Assembly: GCA_029891385.1 (NCBI GenBank)
Contig: CM057228.1
Coordinates: 80,216,964 to 80,280,963 of the forward strand
Direction: 5' to 3'
DNA: 64,000 bases
Origin: Erythroxylum novogranatense
Lineage: Eukaryota; Streptophyta; Magnoliopsida; Malpighiales; Erythroxylaceae
The notes beneath the pieces are model-generated. The model had not been told where the DNA came from. It saw only the letters and a list, made by a program, of their open reading frames with translations, and searched no databases. The position numbers were made by a program, and so were the translations under genes. Shown in pieces: positions 1 through 11,857 of the stretch. The stretch's first letter is position 1, and each line of letters opens with the position of its first letter.

Positions 1-163
1 CTTCAAACTACATTAATTCAAAATATGCACTCATGAACTAAATGAAGATCAATATCTAATAATAAGAGTCAAAAAATATAACAAAATTTATCAAATTGTC
101 ACCAAATGATATAGGAAACTTGGGTTCAATCAGACATCTTGTTTCAAACATGTGCTTTTATAA

Positions 164-1253
164 TATTTAGTAATTCAAGAGTTAAACTAATTATTTTAAT
201 GGAATGACATTTAGTTAATAAACTGGAATTAATTCTAATGAGATTAAATTAATTCCAGGTTTATTGGAGCTTGAATTATGTAAGTCCGATTAGATTCCCC
301 TTTTGGCTTCTAGGAAGGTTATCAAGCAAAGTAAGAAATACAAATAGTGGTTTTAAAGCCTTTGATTGAATGTTGGGCTCACTTTAATTAATTTTTAATT
401 AGAAGCCCATATGCACATTTAGAAATGAGTTAAACTTTGGTTTATTTTGACTAATTTGATTAATTAAATTAAATCAAATTTATTAAAGATAAAAGGAGGT
501 GGAGTTTCGATTTTATCATTAAATGGTTTAATGGTTGTCTTTTACTGATAGCATGTAACCTTTAGCATTCATTGGATTAAAGAAGAAAGAGATGCATTTG
601 ATGGACCGTGTTCCTTCTTTCATCACAAAATAGAAAATGAGATGCATCATTTAGGTTATTAGTCTTTTCATATAGCCATCCTAAAACAAATGAGAAGAGT
701 CTTATTTATTGATTTCTTTATGTTTGATTAAGGAATGATGTGACGCATTGGATGAACTTCACTTCTTTCTTTGAGGCTTAACCAAAATTGAGAAAAAGAA
801 TACAAAGGGTTGTTGAATTTTTATCTCTCTCTATCTCTCTCTCTCCTATCGTGCATGAGTTAGCCAAAAATTGCATGAGAGGTGTCTCATCTTTGGCTTC
901 TTTCTTCTAAGGCAAAATCTCTTCAAGTTTTCTTCTCCTTTTCCACCAAAGGATCTTGTTAAGCAAGTTATCTAAGCAGAACAAGTGGTAGATCAGATTG
1001 GTCAAGGATACAATAACAAGAAGAGGATACATTATCGAGGATAGGATAACACAGCGAGGAGCTAAAGTTATAGCGAAGGAGTCGGTATAATTTCTATCTT
1101 GTTTTTATGTAAATTATTTTCCTTATACCATATTATATATGGGTTGGCATGTTGATTTGGTTATCTTGCTTTCGCTGAACTTTGATTTTTAAAAAAAGTT
1201 TTGAAATCTTCCGTTTTAGTTGAATCGTGCATGTTTAATTTTTTGATACAACA
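164..1253 (+). mobile_element. Truncated Ty1/copia-type LTR fragment (in copy 1)
   Basis: The segment resembles the reverse complement of the copia LTR at 37027-39129 and, in the same orientation, the solo LTR at 49459-51562. Shared blocks include the 'aatggaatgacatttagtta' block and the 'gattcccc..ttggcttc' block. It keeps the LTR's right end, with ...ACAACA at 1253, and lacks the first several hundred bases, which are replaced by unrelated repeat DNA. A CT microsatellite lies at about 822-844. Confidence 0.8.
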
Positions 1254-1381
1254 ATAATGAACATGAACAGGAAGATGGAATAATGAGTCATCCATCGTAT
1301 GCACTAGCGTGGAAGCATTTCAATAACACTCATTCTAAGTTTGTAGTTGAAAGTCAAAATGTTAGGTTGGGATTGACGACA
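1254..1381 (+). pseudogene. CACTA TNP2 transposase fragment (duplicated copy)
   Basis: About 42 codons are readable in the plus strand, including an HPS..AWKHF motif and the NVRLGL motif that precede the catalytic core of plant CACTA TNP2 proteins. It is a duplicate of the fragment at 2944-3071. The frame is cut by LTR sequence at 1382. It is a dead fragment that marks the CACTA-A host element. Confidence 0.82.
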
Positions 1382-1583
1382 TGTTGGTGCCCGATTTCTA
1401 ATCGGACCCCAACTGAAAAAAAAAAAAACGAAAACACAAATCGAAGCAACCAAGGAAAATCGAATCATAAGGTGAAAGAATCGAAAACGAAAGCATAAAT
1501 CGAAAAAAAAGTGGCGGAAAGCAAAATCAAAGCCAAAAGCGAATTCGAAAGAATGGAAATTAAGGCGAATACACATATATCCC
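1382..1583 (-). mobile_element. Duplicated outer tip of the giant LTR
   Basis: It starts with TGTTGGTGCCCGATT and matches the first ~190 bp of the giant LTR at 3072, including the A-rich, CGAAA-rich stretch. It stops at the tandem-duplication junction. The same TNP2 flank precedes it, so it is a duplication product and not an independent insertion. Confidence 0.88.
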
Positions 1584-1847
1584 ATTTGGTTCTACTTCTT
1601 GAATGTCCTATGATGAGAAATAGTAGTTCACAGATCAATTGTTCTAAAATCAATTTAATGCAATTACTAAATATTTGTGACAATTTTATCTTCAAACTAC
1701 ATTAATTCAAAATATGCACTCATGAACTAAATTAAGATCAATATCTAATAATAAGAGTCAAAAAATATAACAAAATTTATCAAATTGTCACCAAATGATA
1801 TAGGAAACTTGGGTTCAATCAGACATCTTGTTTCAAACATGTGCTTT
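1584..1847. repeat. Dispersed non-coding repeat segment
   Basis: This AT-rich segment holds a 'gacaattt..' block and a '..aagagtcaaaaa.tata' block. Its right part also occurs at 1-163, and a diverged version lies at about 32,800-33,005, next to Athila-like remnants. I see no coding potential. It may be an untranslated piece of an old gypsy-type element. Confidence 0.55.
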
Positions 1848-2943
1848 TATAATATTTAGTCATTCAAGAGTTAAACTAATTATTTTTAATGGAATGACAT
1901 TTAGTTAATAAACTGGAATTAATTCTAATGAGATTAAATTAATTCCAGGTTTATTGGAGCTTGAATTATGTAAGTCCAATTAGATTCCCCTTTTGGCTTC
2001 TAGGAAGGTTATCAAGCAAAGTAAGAAATACAAATAGTGGTTTTAAAGCCTTTGATTGAATGTTGGGCTCACTTTAATTAATTTTTAATTAGAAGCCCAT
2101 ATGCACATTTAGAAATGAGTTAAACTTTGGTTTATTTTGACTAATTTGATTAATTAAATTAAATCAAATTTATTAAAGATAAAAGGAGGTGGAGTTTCGA
2201 TTTTATCATTAAATGGTTTAATGGTTGTCTTTTCTTGATAGATGTAACCTTTAGCATTCATTGGATTAAAGAAGAAAGAGATGCATTTGATGGACCGTGT
2301 TCCTTCTTTCATCACAAAATAGAAAATGAGATGCATCATTTAGGTTATTAGTCTTTTCATATAGCCATCCTAAAACAAATGAGAAGAGTCTTATTTATTG
2401 ATTTCTTTATGTTTGATTAAGGAATGATGTGACGCATTGGATGAACTTCACTTCTTTCTTTGAGGCTTAACCAAAATTGAGAAAAAGAATACAAAGGGTT
2501 GTTGAATTTTTATCTCTCTCTATCTCTCTCTCTCTCCTATCGTGCATGAGTTAGCCAAAAATTGCATGAGAGGTGTCTCATCTTTGGCTTCTTTCTTCTA
2601 AGGCAAAATCTCTTCAAGTTTTCTTCTCCTTTTCCACCAAAGGATCTTGTTAAGCAAGTTATCCAAGCAGAACAAGTGGTAGATCAGATTGGTCAAGGAT
2701 ACAATAACAAGAAGAGGATACATTATCGAGGATAGGATAACACAGCGAGGAGCTATAGTTATAGCGAAGGAGTCGGTATAATTTCTATCTTGTTTTTATG
2801 TAAATTATTTTCCTTATACCATATTATATATGGGTTGGCATGTTGATTTGTTTATCTTGCTTTCGCTGAAATTTGATTTTTTAAAAAGTTTTGAAATCTT
2901 TCGTTTTAGTCGAATCGTGCATCTTTAATTTTTTGATCCAACA
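1848..2943 (+). mobile_element. Truncated Ty1/copia-type LTR fragment (copy 2)
   Basis: Same fragment as 164-1253. Its right end is intact (…GATCCAACA at 2943) and its left end is lost. It interrupts the CACTA-A TNP2 coding sequence, which resumes at 2944. A CT microsatellite is at about 2511-2537. Confidence 0.82.
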
Positions 2944-3071
2944 AGAATGAACATGAACAGGAAGATGGAATAATGAGTCATCCATCGGATGGACTAGCAT
3001 GGAAGCATTTCAATAACACTCATTCTAAGTTTGTAGTTGAAAGTCAAAATGTTAGGTTGGGATTGACGACA
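2944..3071 (+). pseudogene. CACTA-A TNP2 transposase, upstream fragment
   Basis: The fragment encodes the AWKHF and NVRLGL motifs typical of the region before the TNP2 catalytic core. The next part of the protein begins at 26846, after the giant LTR element, with a PFGKFGQRYSSW-like motif. If the insertion and one 5 bp target copy are set aside, the two fragments are in the same frame. It is bounded on the left by a copia LTR remnant. Confidence 0.87.
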
Positions 3072-4178
3072 TGTTGGTACCCGATTTCGAAACCGGACCC
3101 CAACTGGAAAAAATGGAAAATGGAAAACGAGAAACAGAAAACGAAAACACAAATTGGAAGCAACCGAAGGAAAATATAATCATAACGCGAAAGAATCGAA
3201 AACGAAAGCATAAATCGGAAAACAAAGTGGCGGAAAGCGAAATCAAAAGCAAAAGCGAATTCGAAAGAATGGAACATAAGGCGAATACACATATACATAT
3301 ATTATTCAAAACCATACAAAGCAATCTAATTTCCCATTTGGAAATTTATCCTCAATCAAAAACTCAAATCATATATCCTTCTTATACAATCATATACCAT
3401 TATTTTTACAAGTCTTATTTTTCCTTTCCGTAAAATCTCACATATGATTTATACAATCAAGCCATACACATAAAGCACTTCTATATTTCCAGCTCAATAC
3501 ACACAATTCATCGGACTTCCTGTCCGGAATCTCAACACAAACAAACACATTTCTATCATCATCATCTACATAGCACTTCAAATAATCCTCAATCATCAAC
3601 ATCATCAGACCTCCCGCCCGGAATCCAAAACACAATCAATATATAATTTATATACAAAACCATAATTCACTATTCTACTCCATATACAAATCCATAATTC
3701 AATTAATCACATTCAAATCTCAATTCAATACTCAATCTCATAATTCATATATATATCATCAAATAAATGCTTACAAAAACATCAATGGCATTCCAGGCCA
3801 TATACAAAACCAATATCGAAATCCAAATTACACAAACTACACATTATACACAAAACAATTGATCCAAAGCCTTGACTTTCTTTTATCCGAACTCCTGCTT
3901 GATACCTGGAGATGGGGATGAAAGGGGGGAGAGCTAGACAGCTCGTGGATATCATGTTTATAAATCGAAAAATAAGCAAAAACTTTTGCAAAGACTTTTG
4001 CCATTATAAAAAGGATTTCACAGTAGAAAATTTATCAAATAATTCTTTTTCAAAAAAATTTCTCAATTCATCAATGAATTCACGAACAAATATAAAACAA
4101 GAATGCATCACATTGTAAACAAAATCAAAAACACATAAAGACATCAAAATGGTTTGGGTCAGTCCAAAATAGAAAGTA

Positions 4179-4247
4179 CTGCACATTCCCGCATAGCGGC
4201 CCTGTGCAAAACGTACTACACCTTTCCGCATAGCGGTCCGATGTTCA
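4179..4247 (-). other. Tandem 31-nt hairpin pair in giant LTR (copy 1)
   Basis: Unit 1 (4179-4209) has arms TGCACA/TGTGCA with an inner CCGC/GCGG stem and a 3-nt loop. Unit 2 (4216-4247) keeps the inner stem but has one damaged outer arm. The same pair occurs in the other giant LTRs. See the finding on covariation. Confidence 0.75.
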
Positions 4248-6274
4248 GTGAACTTATGGGAGTCCGAAATCAGAGCTCCAATGCCACTAGCGGGTAGGCG
4301 GGTGAAGCCTATAAAATCAAGACAAGTGCACTTGACTCAACTTATGGGACCTAACCAAACCCACATAACACATTTCACATTTTAAAAAAATCGGATAGCC
4401 CGAAGGCATATTTCGAAAAACCCAGTTTTCATATTATGTCAAATCAGACACATTGACATTTACAATTTCTCATAAATTCATATAGCAATTTTCAAACATT
4501 CGCAACACAAAATGCAACACTTATAACAATTATCAAATCATTAAACACAATGAATGAAAAAATCGTATCAATTTTTGATCAAAAACATCAAAACAATTTT
4601 AGCAATTTATCCAATCATTCGAAAACAATCCATTATCAATTTATTAAATCATTACAAAATCAACGAATTTAATCATTCGAAAATAATAATTTTCAAAACA
4701 TTTCTCTTCTTAATTTTTCAAAATCACATAATTGGCTTATAAATCAAAATATAAACATGGTACCCACCTCAATTCCATGCTTGAAACTTGTCCAAAGCTT
4801 CAATTTCTCCAAAGCCTCACTTCAATTCCCTAATTCAAGACAAAAACCTTAATTCATAACCATCCAAAATTGAACAATTTAGACCATGTAATCACCAAAA
4901 TTGACTTTAGAAATCACAAACTCATAATATTCTTAAGCTATCTAAACCAAAATTCTTTCAAAATCTAACAACTAAAAATTTTCTCTTACCTTAATCTTCT
5001 CCAAATTTTGAAAATTTTTGGCCTGAAAGGAAGTTTTTTTGCTCCTCCACCTTTTTCTCTCTTGAAACAACATCGAAATCTCGCTTGAATACCCATAAAA
5101 ATCGAACTCTAGACTTTCCTTTCTCTTTTCTTCTTCTCCATCACCGAAACTTAGTTCTCTTCTTTCTTCCCTTTTCTTTTGTTCTTTATCTTAAAAATTT
5201 TGGGCTTCTACTTCTTACAAACAACAGCCCCCTTCTTCTTTCATTTAATGAATGTAAAAAGACCAATATGCCCTTTCTTGAAAGCCTTAAAACTTAAAAG
5301 TTTAAGTAACCTTCCAATTTTGCCCTTCATGCCTTCTTTACACTTTAATTCCTAACACTTAACTTCATTTAATCCAATCAATTTATCCCATAAACTTTTA
5401 CTCAAATTAACATGTTAATTATTCACATTAACATGCTAATTAAGTCCTCAAATTCATAAATTAAATCAAAGTCTCAAAATTCATCAAATCATGCTTAACT
5501 TAGGACATTTTTCAAATCATCAAATTGAAGGAATTTAGTAAAAATTCCTTCTATAGAAATTTTCCTCATTGTCTCAATTTTATAACGCCGCCAAAATCAT
5601 TTAATTTGGTGCTCTAATCCAAAAGGTATACTCCAAACATTTCGGACTATTCTTATGCTATCACATTTTTCAGCGATTTACTTCCATCCAAAACTTGACA
5701 TTGTTAAAGACTAAATTGAAACTCGAAGCCTTAATAAAATTTGTAGCCCTATTTCTCTATTTTAATCCAAATAAAAAATCACCTCATTTGGATGACTAGA
5801 GCAAAAGTTATGGTCAAAATACTTTCAGATCTTACTAATCCAAGACTGCACACTAAAACCGATTTCAATTCAGATATTGAAAATCTTAGGGGCTAAATTG
5901 AAATTCAATTCCTTCATATGACTTGTATCACCATTTCTCTATTTTATTTTGCAACAAAAATCAAATCAATCGGATCTCCACAGATCAAGAATTTCTCATA
6001 AGACTTAACCATGTTTAGAAAATTATCAAACTCATTTTGATTAAATCAATCATCTACCATTTAATCTCAAAAAACATAAATTTCCTATGTTGATGTAGAT
6101 AATTGTCTTAAGAATCTAACGCTTCAAAAACCAAGTCAATCGGATGTCAAACGAAAAAGATATAAGCAAAAGATTGAACAAGAGTCGGATTAGGGGAGGA
6201 GATAACAAAATCAGAAGAGATGAAATGACATCGCGAAGGAGGAAGGAAAATGGCGTCGCACGAAGAAACACGAC

Positions 6275-6370
6275 CATGTACTGGGCGAGCGCACGCAGGC
6301 TCGCCCTTACGAGCCATCGCGCTCGTGAGGGCGAGCGTCGGGAGGGCGAGGTCAGTCCCTCGCCTGTTCC
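6275..6370. other. GC-rich 'gcgagggcgag' island in giant LTR
   Basis: A CpG-dense block with repeated GCGAG/CTCGC words sits in an otherwise AT-rich LTR. The flanks (a '..agtcggattagggga' block before, 'cccgtttca' after) are shared with the 5' LTR copy, but the block itself differs in length and content. The solo giant LTR at 58914 has an unrelated GC-rich minisatellite at the same place. Confidence 0.7.
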
Positions 6371-7036
6371 CGTTTCAAAATTTTTTCACTAATATATATA
6401 TGTATATAATATCCGAATTTTCCAAAAATCATATCTTTTGACTCAAGAGTCCAAAATTTACAAACTTGGTATAAAAAAAAAGCTGCATGAAGAATTTAAA
6501 AGCCAATTCCATTTCTAAAGGGGGTCAAAACCCAATCAAAGTTACTGCCCAATATGATGCCACCCTAATTAATAACTCAACTTTGAAAATTTTTATCTTT
6601 CAGCTCCAAGGTCCAAATGTAGCACCCCACTCCCGACGAGACCCGAACCCGATATCCATGGTGATATCCGAGCTCGTGACCCGCGAGGGTGGCGTACTAG
6701 AACATTCATTACCTTATTAACAAAAATTGTATGACATTTTCTTTTTCTTTCAAAAACATTAGAGTGCGCAAAACAATCATTGACTTGGCCCAATTATAAC
6801 AAAACACTTTCCCATTTCACTGATAAAATAATTTCAATCATTATTAGCACTCATTAGTGCTCAGTCCCTCTATACAATTACATGTAAACAATTGGGCCTA
6901 CTAAATACCAAATTAATACACTAATGCAGATACGGACGACACTGATCCCGAATTCGATACTTTGCCTCGCTAGCGAGAGATGTACTCCCGTGTGTCCAAC
7001 GGGGTACTCTCCATTTCCTGAAAAATAGATGCAATG

Positions 7037-7087
7037 TTGGGTGAGTTTGCGAACTCAGTGAGAAACCATCATCGATGGTTCACCCAA
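7037..7087 (-). other. Three-way-junction (cloverleaf-like) motif, solo LTR copy
   Basis: The outer arms TTGGGTG/CACCCAA enclose two hairpins: AGTT-TGCG-AACT and AACCATC-ATC-GATGGTT. All three stems are perfect. The same 51 bp block occurs at 14912-14962 and 22074-22124 in a different LTR family. It lies about 420 bp from the LTR end in element orientation. Confidence 0.75.
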
Positions 7088-7276
7088 CTCATGCATATCC
7101 ACACAATCACACAATATTGTATATATATCATAAACAAGAAATCATAGGCATTCAATTTCACATTTTATAAGGCAATAAACCTTTCACACAATTCACATTA
7201 AACATTCATTTATGCAGTGTGCATGTGACTCTTTCATTTTCTTTCGTTGTTGTGACCGTGCGCCTGAGCTCATATA

Positions 7277-7400
7277 CGTTGAGCCATTGGCTCTTAAACA
7301 TTGGGCTTAAAGCCCCAAAACGTTGGGCATAACCCTGATCATCGAGCCGAGGCTCGGAATACGTTGGGCACGAGGCCCTGTGCGTTGAGCTTAAAGCTCT
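7277..7400. repeat. Array of six ~21 bp units, each a mini-hairpin
   Basis: Hairpins start at about 7281, 7303, 7325, 7344, 7366 and 7387. Cores are GAGCCATTGGCTC, GGGCTTAAAGCCC, GGGCATAACCC, CGAGCCGAGGCTCG, GGGCACGAGGCCC and GAGCTTAAAGCTC. Units share a CGTTG lead-in while the two arms of each hairpin vary together. The third unit is weak. The GAGCTTAAAGCTC core also appears in the gypsy LTRs (near 15325 and 22487) and in the solo giant LTR (near 56623). Confidence 0.75.
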
Positions 7401-8269
7401 GAAATCGGTGGCGACACCGGTCACAACTGCCATTATCTGATCATTTTCTATGCATGAATGCACATGTCAATTTCCAATTATCGCATTTCTATTTCCAATT
7501 CCAATTAATTCCTATTTTCGATCATTTTCGAATGTCCTCGGACTTTTAGTCCGGTATTTCATTCCCATGCATTTACCTTTCGTTTCACTACCACATTTAC
7601 AATCCAATTTACTAATGCATTCTCACGCACTTATTCTCATTTGCACTTCAATATCACAATCCAATATTTCGAACACCCATGGTCCGAAATCAATCAAATC
7701 AATCAATCACATATATCCATCCTTGCTTCCTCATGGCAATCAATGCATATAATTAATAAACACATAAGATTGAGAAACCAACTAGGTTACTCACCTATTA
7801 CTTCCGAGCTAATGCCGGGAAGTTTTCGCCCCGTCGGTCGGACGACGCTCCACTTGGGCCTCTATAAGAAACAGAGAAAGAACGAGTTACTACATATGCA
7901 ATTTGTGCACATGTAGGTGAAATATGCATGTTCATGAATTTTTCGGCCCTAAATCCAAATTTTCCCATAACAAAATCCATCTAAAAATTAGAAACCTATT
8001 GGCGGCGACGGCATAATTCGGACCTCTATAGGTCCCCAATTAAACAAAACAGTGATTAAAGGCTCCGTTACCCGGGGCCACGTCAATTTCCCGTCCAAAA
8101 ATTCCCAATTTCTCACAAAATGAAATTAAATGTTCTACGAATCCAATGCCTCAAGAATCAGGTCAATTGGACGTCGGACGGAAAAGAAATTGACAAAAGA
8201 AGCATGAAATCACAAATTACCAATTAACAAAAAATAATAATAAAATAATAAATAAAAAACCAACCTCGC

Positions 8270-8395
8270 TGGGGGCGACGTCTCGCCCCAGTGGGGCTGA
8301 CTCAACCGGCCTCGTCGCTAGAGGAGGCGTCGCCTAGCGACGTCACCTTTAAGCCCGTCACTAGGAGTAGCCGTCACCTAGTGACCGCTAAATTC
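8270..8395. other. GC-rich island in solo LTR
   Basis: A CpG-rich block with CGTCGCC/GGCGACG words in inverted and direct order sits in an AT-rich LTR. It is preceded by a 'ggtcaattggacgtcgga' context that resembles the sequence before the GC island of the giant LTRs. The remaining bases from 8396 to 10903 show no gene. Confidence 0.6.
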
Positions 8396-11300
8396 CATTC
8401 CCATTTCCTTTCCTTTTTTTTTTCCTGATTTCCAATCCAATTTTCAACACCAATAACTCATTGCACACAATTCAGAAAATTTCCAACTATATCTCGTTGG
8501 AAAGATCATGAAACCCTCTACAATTCTCAAGAAGACCATAAAAATCAATTTCACCCTTAAGGGTGTCAAAAATCCCTTCAAAGCTACTGCCCACTCAAAT
8601 CCCATTAAAACAGACAGTATATTGAAAATTCCATAACTCTCAGATGCTTTAGCCAGAAATTACCACATAAATATGATCAATAAGTTCACAATGTCATCTA
8701 CAACTTTCATGAACAACCCAAAATCAAATTCCATTGCTAAACAAGTCAATTAATTCACTCAATGTTGCTGTCCCTGAAATCATTCAATTTGATCAGTAAA
8801 CTTATAACAAGCATAACTCCCTGCACACAAGTCAGAAAAATCAGAACTTTATATCCCTGAAAAGATAAATCCTCAAGCTTCAATTTTTATGAAGAACTCA
8901 ATTTACACTTTAATTTCTAACAATTTCAAAACTGTCATGCAAGTTACTGCCATGATCAGCAATTCCTAACCTAATGCAGGATCAGTTTTTGCAAAATCAT
9001 AACTCCCAACTCTGACCTCTAAAACTTATATGCCATATCTCATTTTCAAGATAATTTCTTCCACTTCAACTTTTAAGAAGATCACTCACACCAATTCAGT
9101 TCACATAATTTGCTAAAATTGCTTCCAATCCGCAAGCTCACAAACTCAACACTTAGGCTAGGTTTCATCAAAATGCTCAAAACCAATCAATAGTAATCAG
9201 TTCATATCTCCCAATATAAAACTCGAAAATTAGCAAGATCAGTGGAAATGGAAAGCTAACTCAATATGATACAACTTCCATGAAGACCATTTTCCCAAAT
9301 TCCATCTCAATTAATTTAGAAAAATCAGCAAAATAATCAGGTCATATATGCGGGTACTGTTCACAGACCCTACAAACAGAAACTTTCCATGCAAAGATTC
9401 ACCCTTCTAACATTACAATTTAACATCACCTATTTCACACTAAATTGAAGCCAACATCCCAAAGTTTACTTGGGCACAAACCTCACCTCATTTTCTCACC
9501 TATACAATTAGTTAGGAACAAAACATGACAGTAGGTTCAAAACTCAATTTCCAGCTTTCATCAACAACCTAACTCCTATCACTTCTAATATCAATAATAC
9601 ATCCCTAAGCATCCAATTGAACACAAAATCAGTCTCTATATCATGCCTACATTCACTAGGAATAACCACCATAATTTGGCAGCACTTACCCCTTACATTT
9701 CATGCTATTTTAGTCATCAATATACAATCCAAAATCAAGCTAAAAACACTTCAATCATACAACTTTCAAGTCATACTTAAACTTAGTCTTAAACCCAACA
9801 ATTTAAACCATAGGTTTCATGACCTCCATGCATTATACATCATATATAATGAATAATAACTTCCAATCAATGCAACTAACTACTATGATTCATTAAATGA
9901 ATACTCAAAGCATAAGCAAACTTAAACCATACACTTACCTATTCAAGCTTCCACTCTTCAATTCCCTCAACCATCACAACTTCCTAATTCCTCCTCCTCA
10001 TACACGACATCATCATGGTAAGAGGTAGAAAGCTTAAGCTTATATGCAAGAAAGAAGGCACTTAAGGTTGGAGAATTTTTTGGAACATTTAATGAAGAAT
10101 TTGGTGGAGGAGCACAACAAAGCAAGAAACTATTTCATTTATTCCTAATGGCCGTGAGAGAGTGAAATAAACAAAGCAACTCATCTTTCTTTCCTTCCAT
10201 TAGAAGAGTCGAGAATGCATAGGAAAACCATGCATTAAATGAAGGGACCACTTGGCAAATGGATGAGAATGTAGAAAAGTCAATCACAATTTTTGAAAGA
10301 AATAAAACAAAGACCAAGCAATTAGCTCTCTAATTTTGGTTCCACCAAATTTAAGGGTCCATTTATGGGTCCCACCAAATATGCAAGGGTTTAATACCAA
10401 ATAACAGTAGAAAATCAACCGGTTCGCCATCCGCGATTTTTTCCTATCCGGAATTTTCGAATCATTTTTTTGAAAATTACCTAAATTGCCCAAAATTGTA
10501 ACACATATGACAGTCCACTCCCAATAATTTTTTAAACACGAAAACCACATTTTCCACTACAAAAACACATTTAGGCCCTTTACCGACGATTTTGTCAGTC
10601 CGGAAGTCCGGAAATTTTATCCGGATAATTCCAGAAAAATTCCCATAAATCCCTAAAAATGTAAAACACTCTATGGCGCACTCCAAATAATTTTTCAAAT
10701 CCCATTATCACACCAATTTCACAAAAGATCACAATTAGACACTTATGCCGGGAAATGTCATGAATGCATGTATGACTATGTGCTGCATAAAACTCACCAT
10801 TTATAGAGGTCGATGACATATGTTCATGCCGAGTTATAATTTAATACTCCTAACCCGTCCCAATTTACTAAAATACCCTTCCCATCGGAGATGGGATGTT
10901 ACACCAAACATGTCATATTTTATATCAATGCAAAGATCAGAAAGCATACTACAACTTTCATGCAGGACAGCAAAATCAATTTGGCCTATAAGGAAGTCAA
11001 ATTTCAAATCAAAGGTTCTGTCCACTAATAATCATGCTAAACAGTAACAGAAACTTTTAAAAATCATAACTTCCTATTTCATGGTCCAAAAATTCCATAC
11101 TTTACATCAATGGAAAGATCAAAACATAATCTAAAACTTTCATGAAGACTTTAAAAGCATATTCATCCTCTATATAGATTAAAAATTTAATCAAATTTAC
11201 TGCTCAATTACTATCATCCTGAACAGGAACACACATTTCTAAAATTCATAATTTCGCATCCCATTATCCAAAAATTCTATATTTTATATAAATGTAAATA

Positions 11301-11857
11301 TCAAAACAAAATCTTCAACTTTCATGAAGCACTTAATTGCAATTTCAACCGCTAAATAGGTTAATGTTTCAGTCAAAGTTTCTGTCAGATAATTGGTCAT
11401 CCTATATCACATCCAAACTTCCAAAATTCATATCTTCCAATATCCACAACCAAAAATAACATATTATACATCAATGAAAAGATCAGAACCTAAGCTACAA
11501 TCTTCAAAAAGACTTTTTATTCAAATTTTATCTTTAAGAAAAAACTCAGTCAAAGTTTCTGCCCATAAGTAAAATTTTTGACAGCATTTTCCCTAAAATT
11601 TCACTAGTCAAATTCTTCAACCTGCACAACACTTCACTTATCCACAATCTCAAATTCCCACATCCAAATACAATACACAATACCTCATCTTTTTATCAAA
11701 CATGTGCAAAACACAAGAATACCCAATTGTCTTTCATTTCATCAAATGCTCATATATTCATTTATACTTTTAATTCATTTCAAAGAATCATGCCATATTT
11801 TCTCGTTTAATATCATTTTATAATTTCTAATTTTCAAGGACAGTTCGGGGTCCAACA

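Larger units (their letters stand above)
1..1583. repeat. Tandem duplication, copy 1 (unit about 1.69 kb)
   Basis: This stretch is nearly identical to the one starting at 1690, with an offset of 1689-1690 bp and only scattered substitutions and 1-2 bp indels. The unit contains a truncated copia LTR, a short CACTA TNP2 coding fragment and the outer tip of a giant LTR, so the duplication happened after those insertions. The junction lies near 1580-1589, where the 10-mer TCCCATTTGG also occurs inside the intact LTR at 3332-3341. The window opens inside this copy, so more copies may lie upstream. Confidence 0.93.
1690..3273. repeat. Tandem duplication, copy 2
   Basis: Second copy of the ~1.69 kb unit. 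On its right it runs without interruption into the intact giant LTR, so it is the ancestral arrangement, and copy 1 ends at the duplication junction. Confidence 0.92.
6618..10903 (-). mobile_element. Solo LTR (4,286 bp) of a chromovirus-like family
   Basis: It begins TGTAGCACCCC and ends GGGATGTTACA, with a perfect CCAAA target duplication (6613-6617 and 10904-10908). No PBS, PPT or coding region is present, and one LTR is left, as expected after LTR-LTR recombination. Its termini and a cloverleaf-like block resemble those of the gypsy element at 14505-24080, so it is probably a sister family. The minus orientation is inferred from that similarity. It also contains a hairpin array (7277-7400) and a GC-rich island (8270-8395). 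Confidence 0.9.
3072..11857 (-). repeat. 3' LTR of the giant-LTR element (interrupted)
   Basis: In element orientation it starts TGTTGGACCCCGAA (at 11857) and ends ...CCAACA (at 3072). It matches the 5' LTR along its length apart from a solo-LTR insertion at 6618-10903 and a ~310 bp deletion near 3280-3295. It holds a tandem hairpin pair (4179-4247) and a GC-rich island (about 6275-6370). Long antisense reading frames here recur only because the two LTRs are copies. Confidence 0.9.

Noticed and set aside
6144..6441. Open frames rich in Arg/Glu in the giant LTR, with a similar frame at 25336-25695
   Set aside because: They match only because the two LTRs are copies of each other. They are antisense to the element, cross the GC island and have no known domain.
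7277..7400. Possible CRISPR-like array because of regular spacing
   Set aside because: The repeats are degenerate, there are no unique spacers of constant length, and the context is a plant LTR.
9617..9856. 79-codon frame in the 4.3 kb solo LTR
   Set aside because: Low-complexity AT-rich translation without a motif, inside an LTR.
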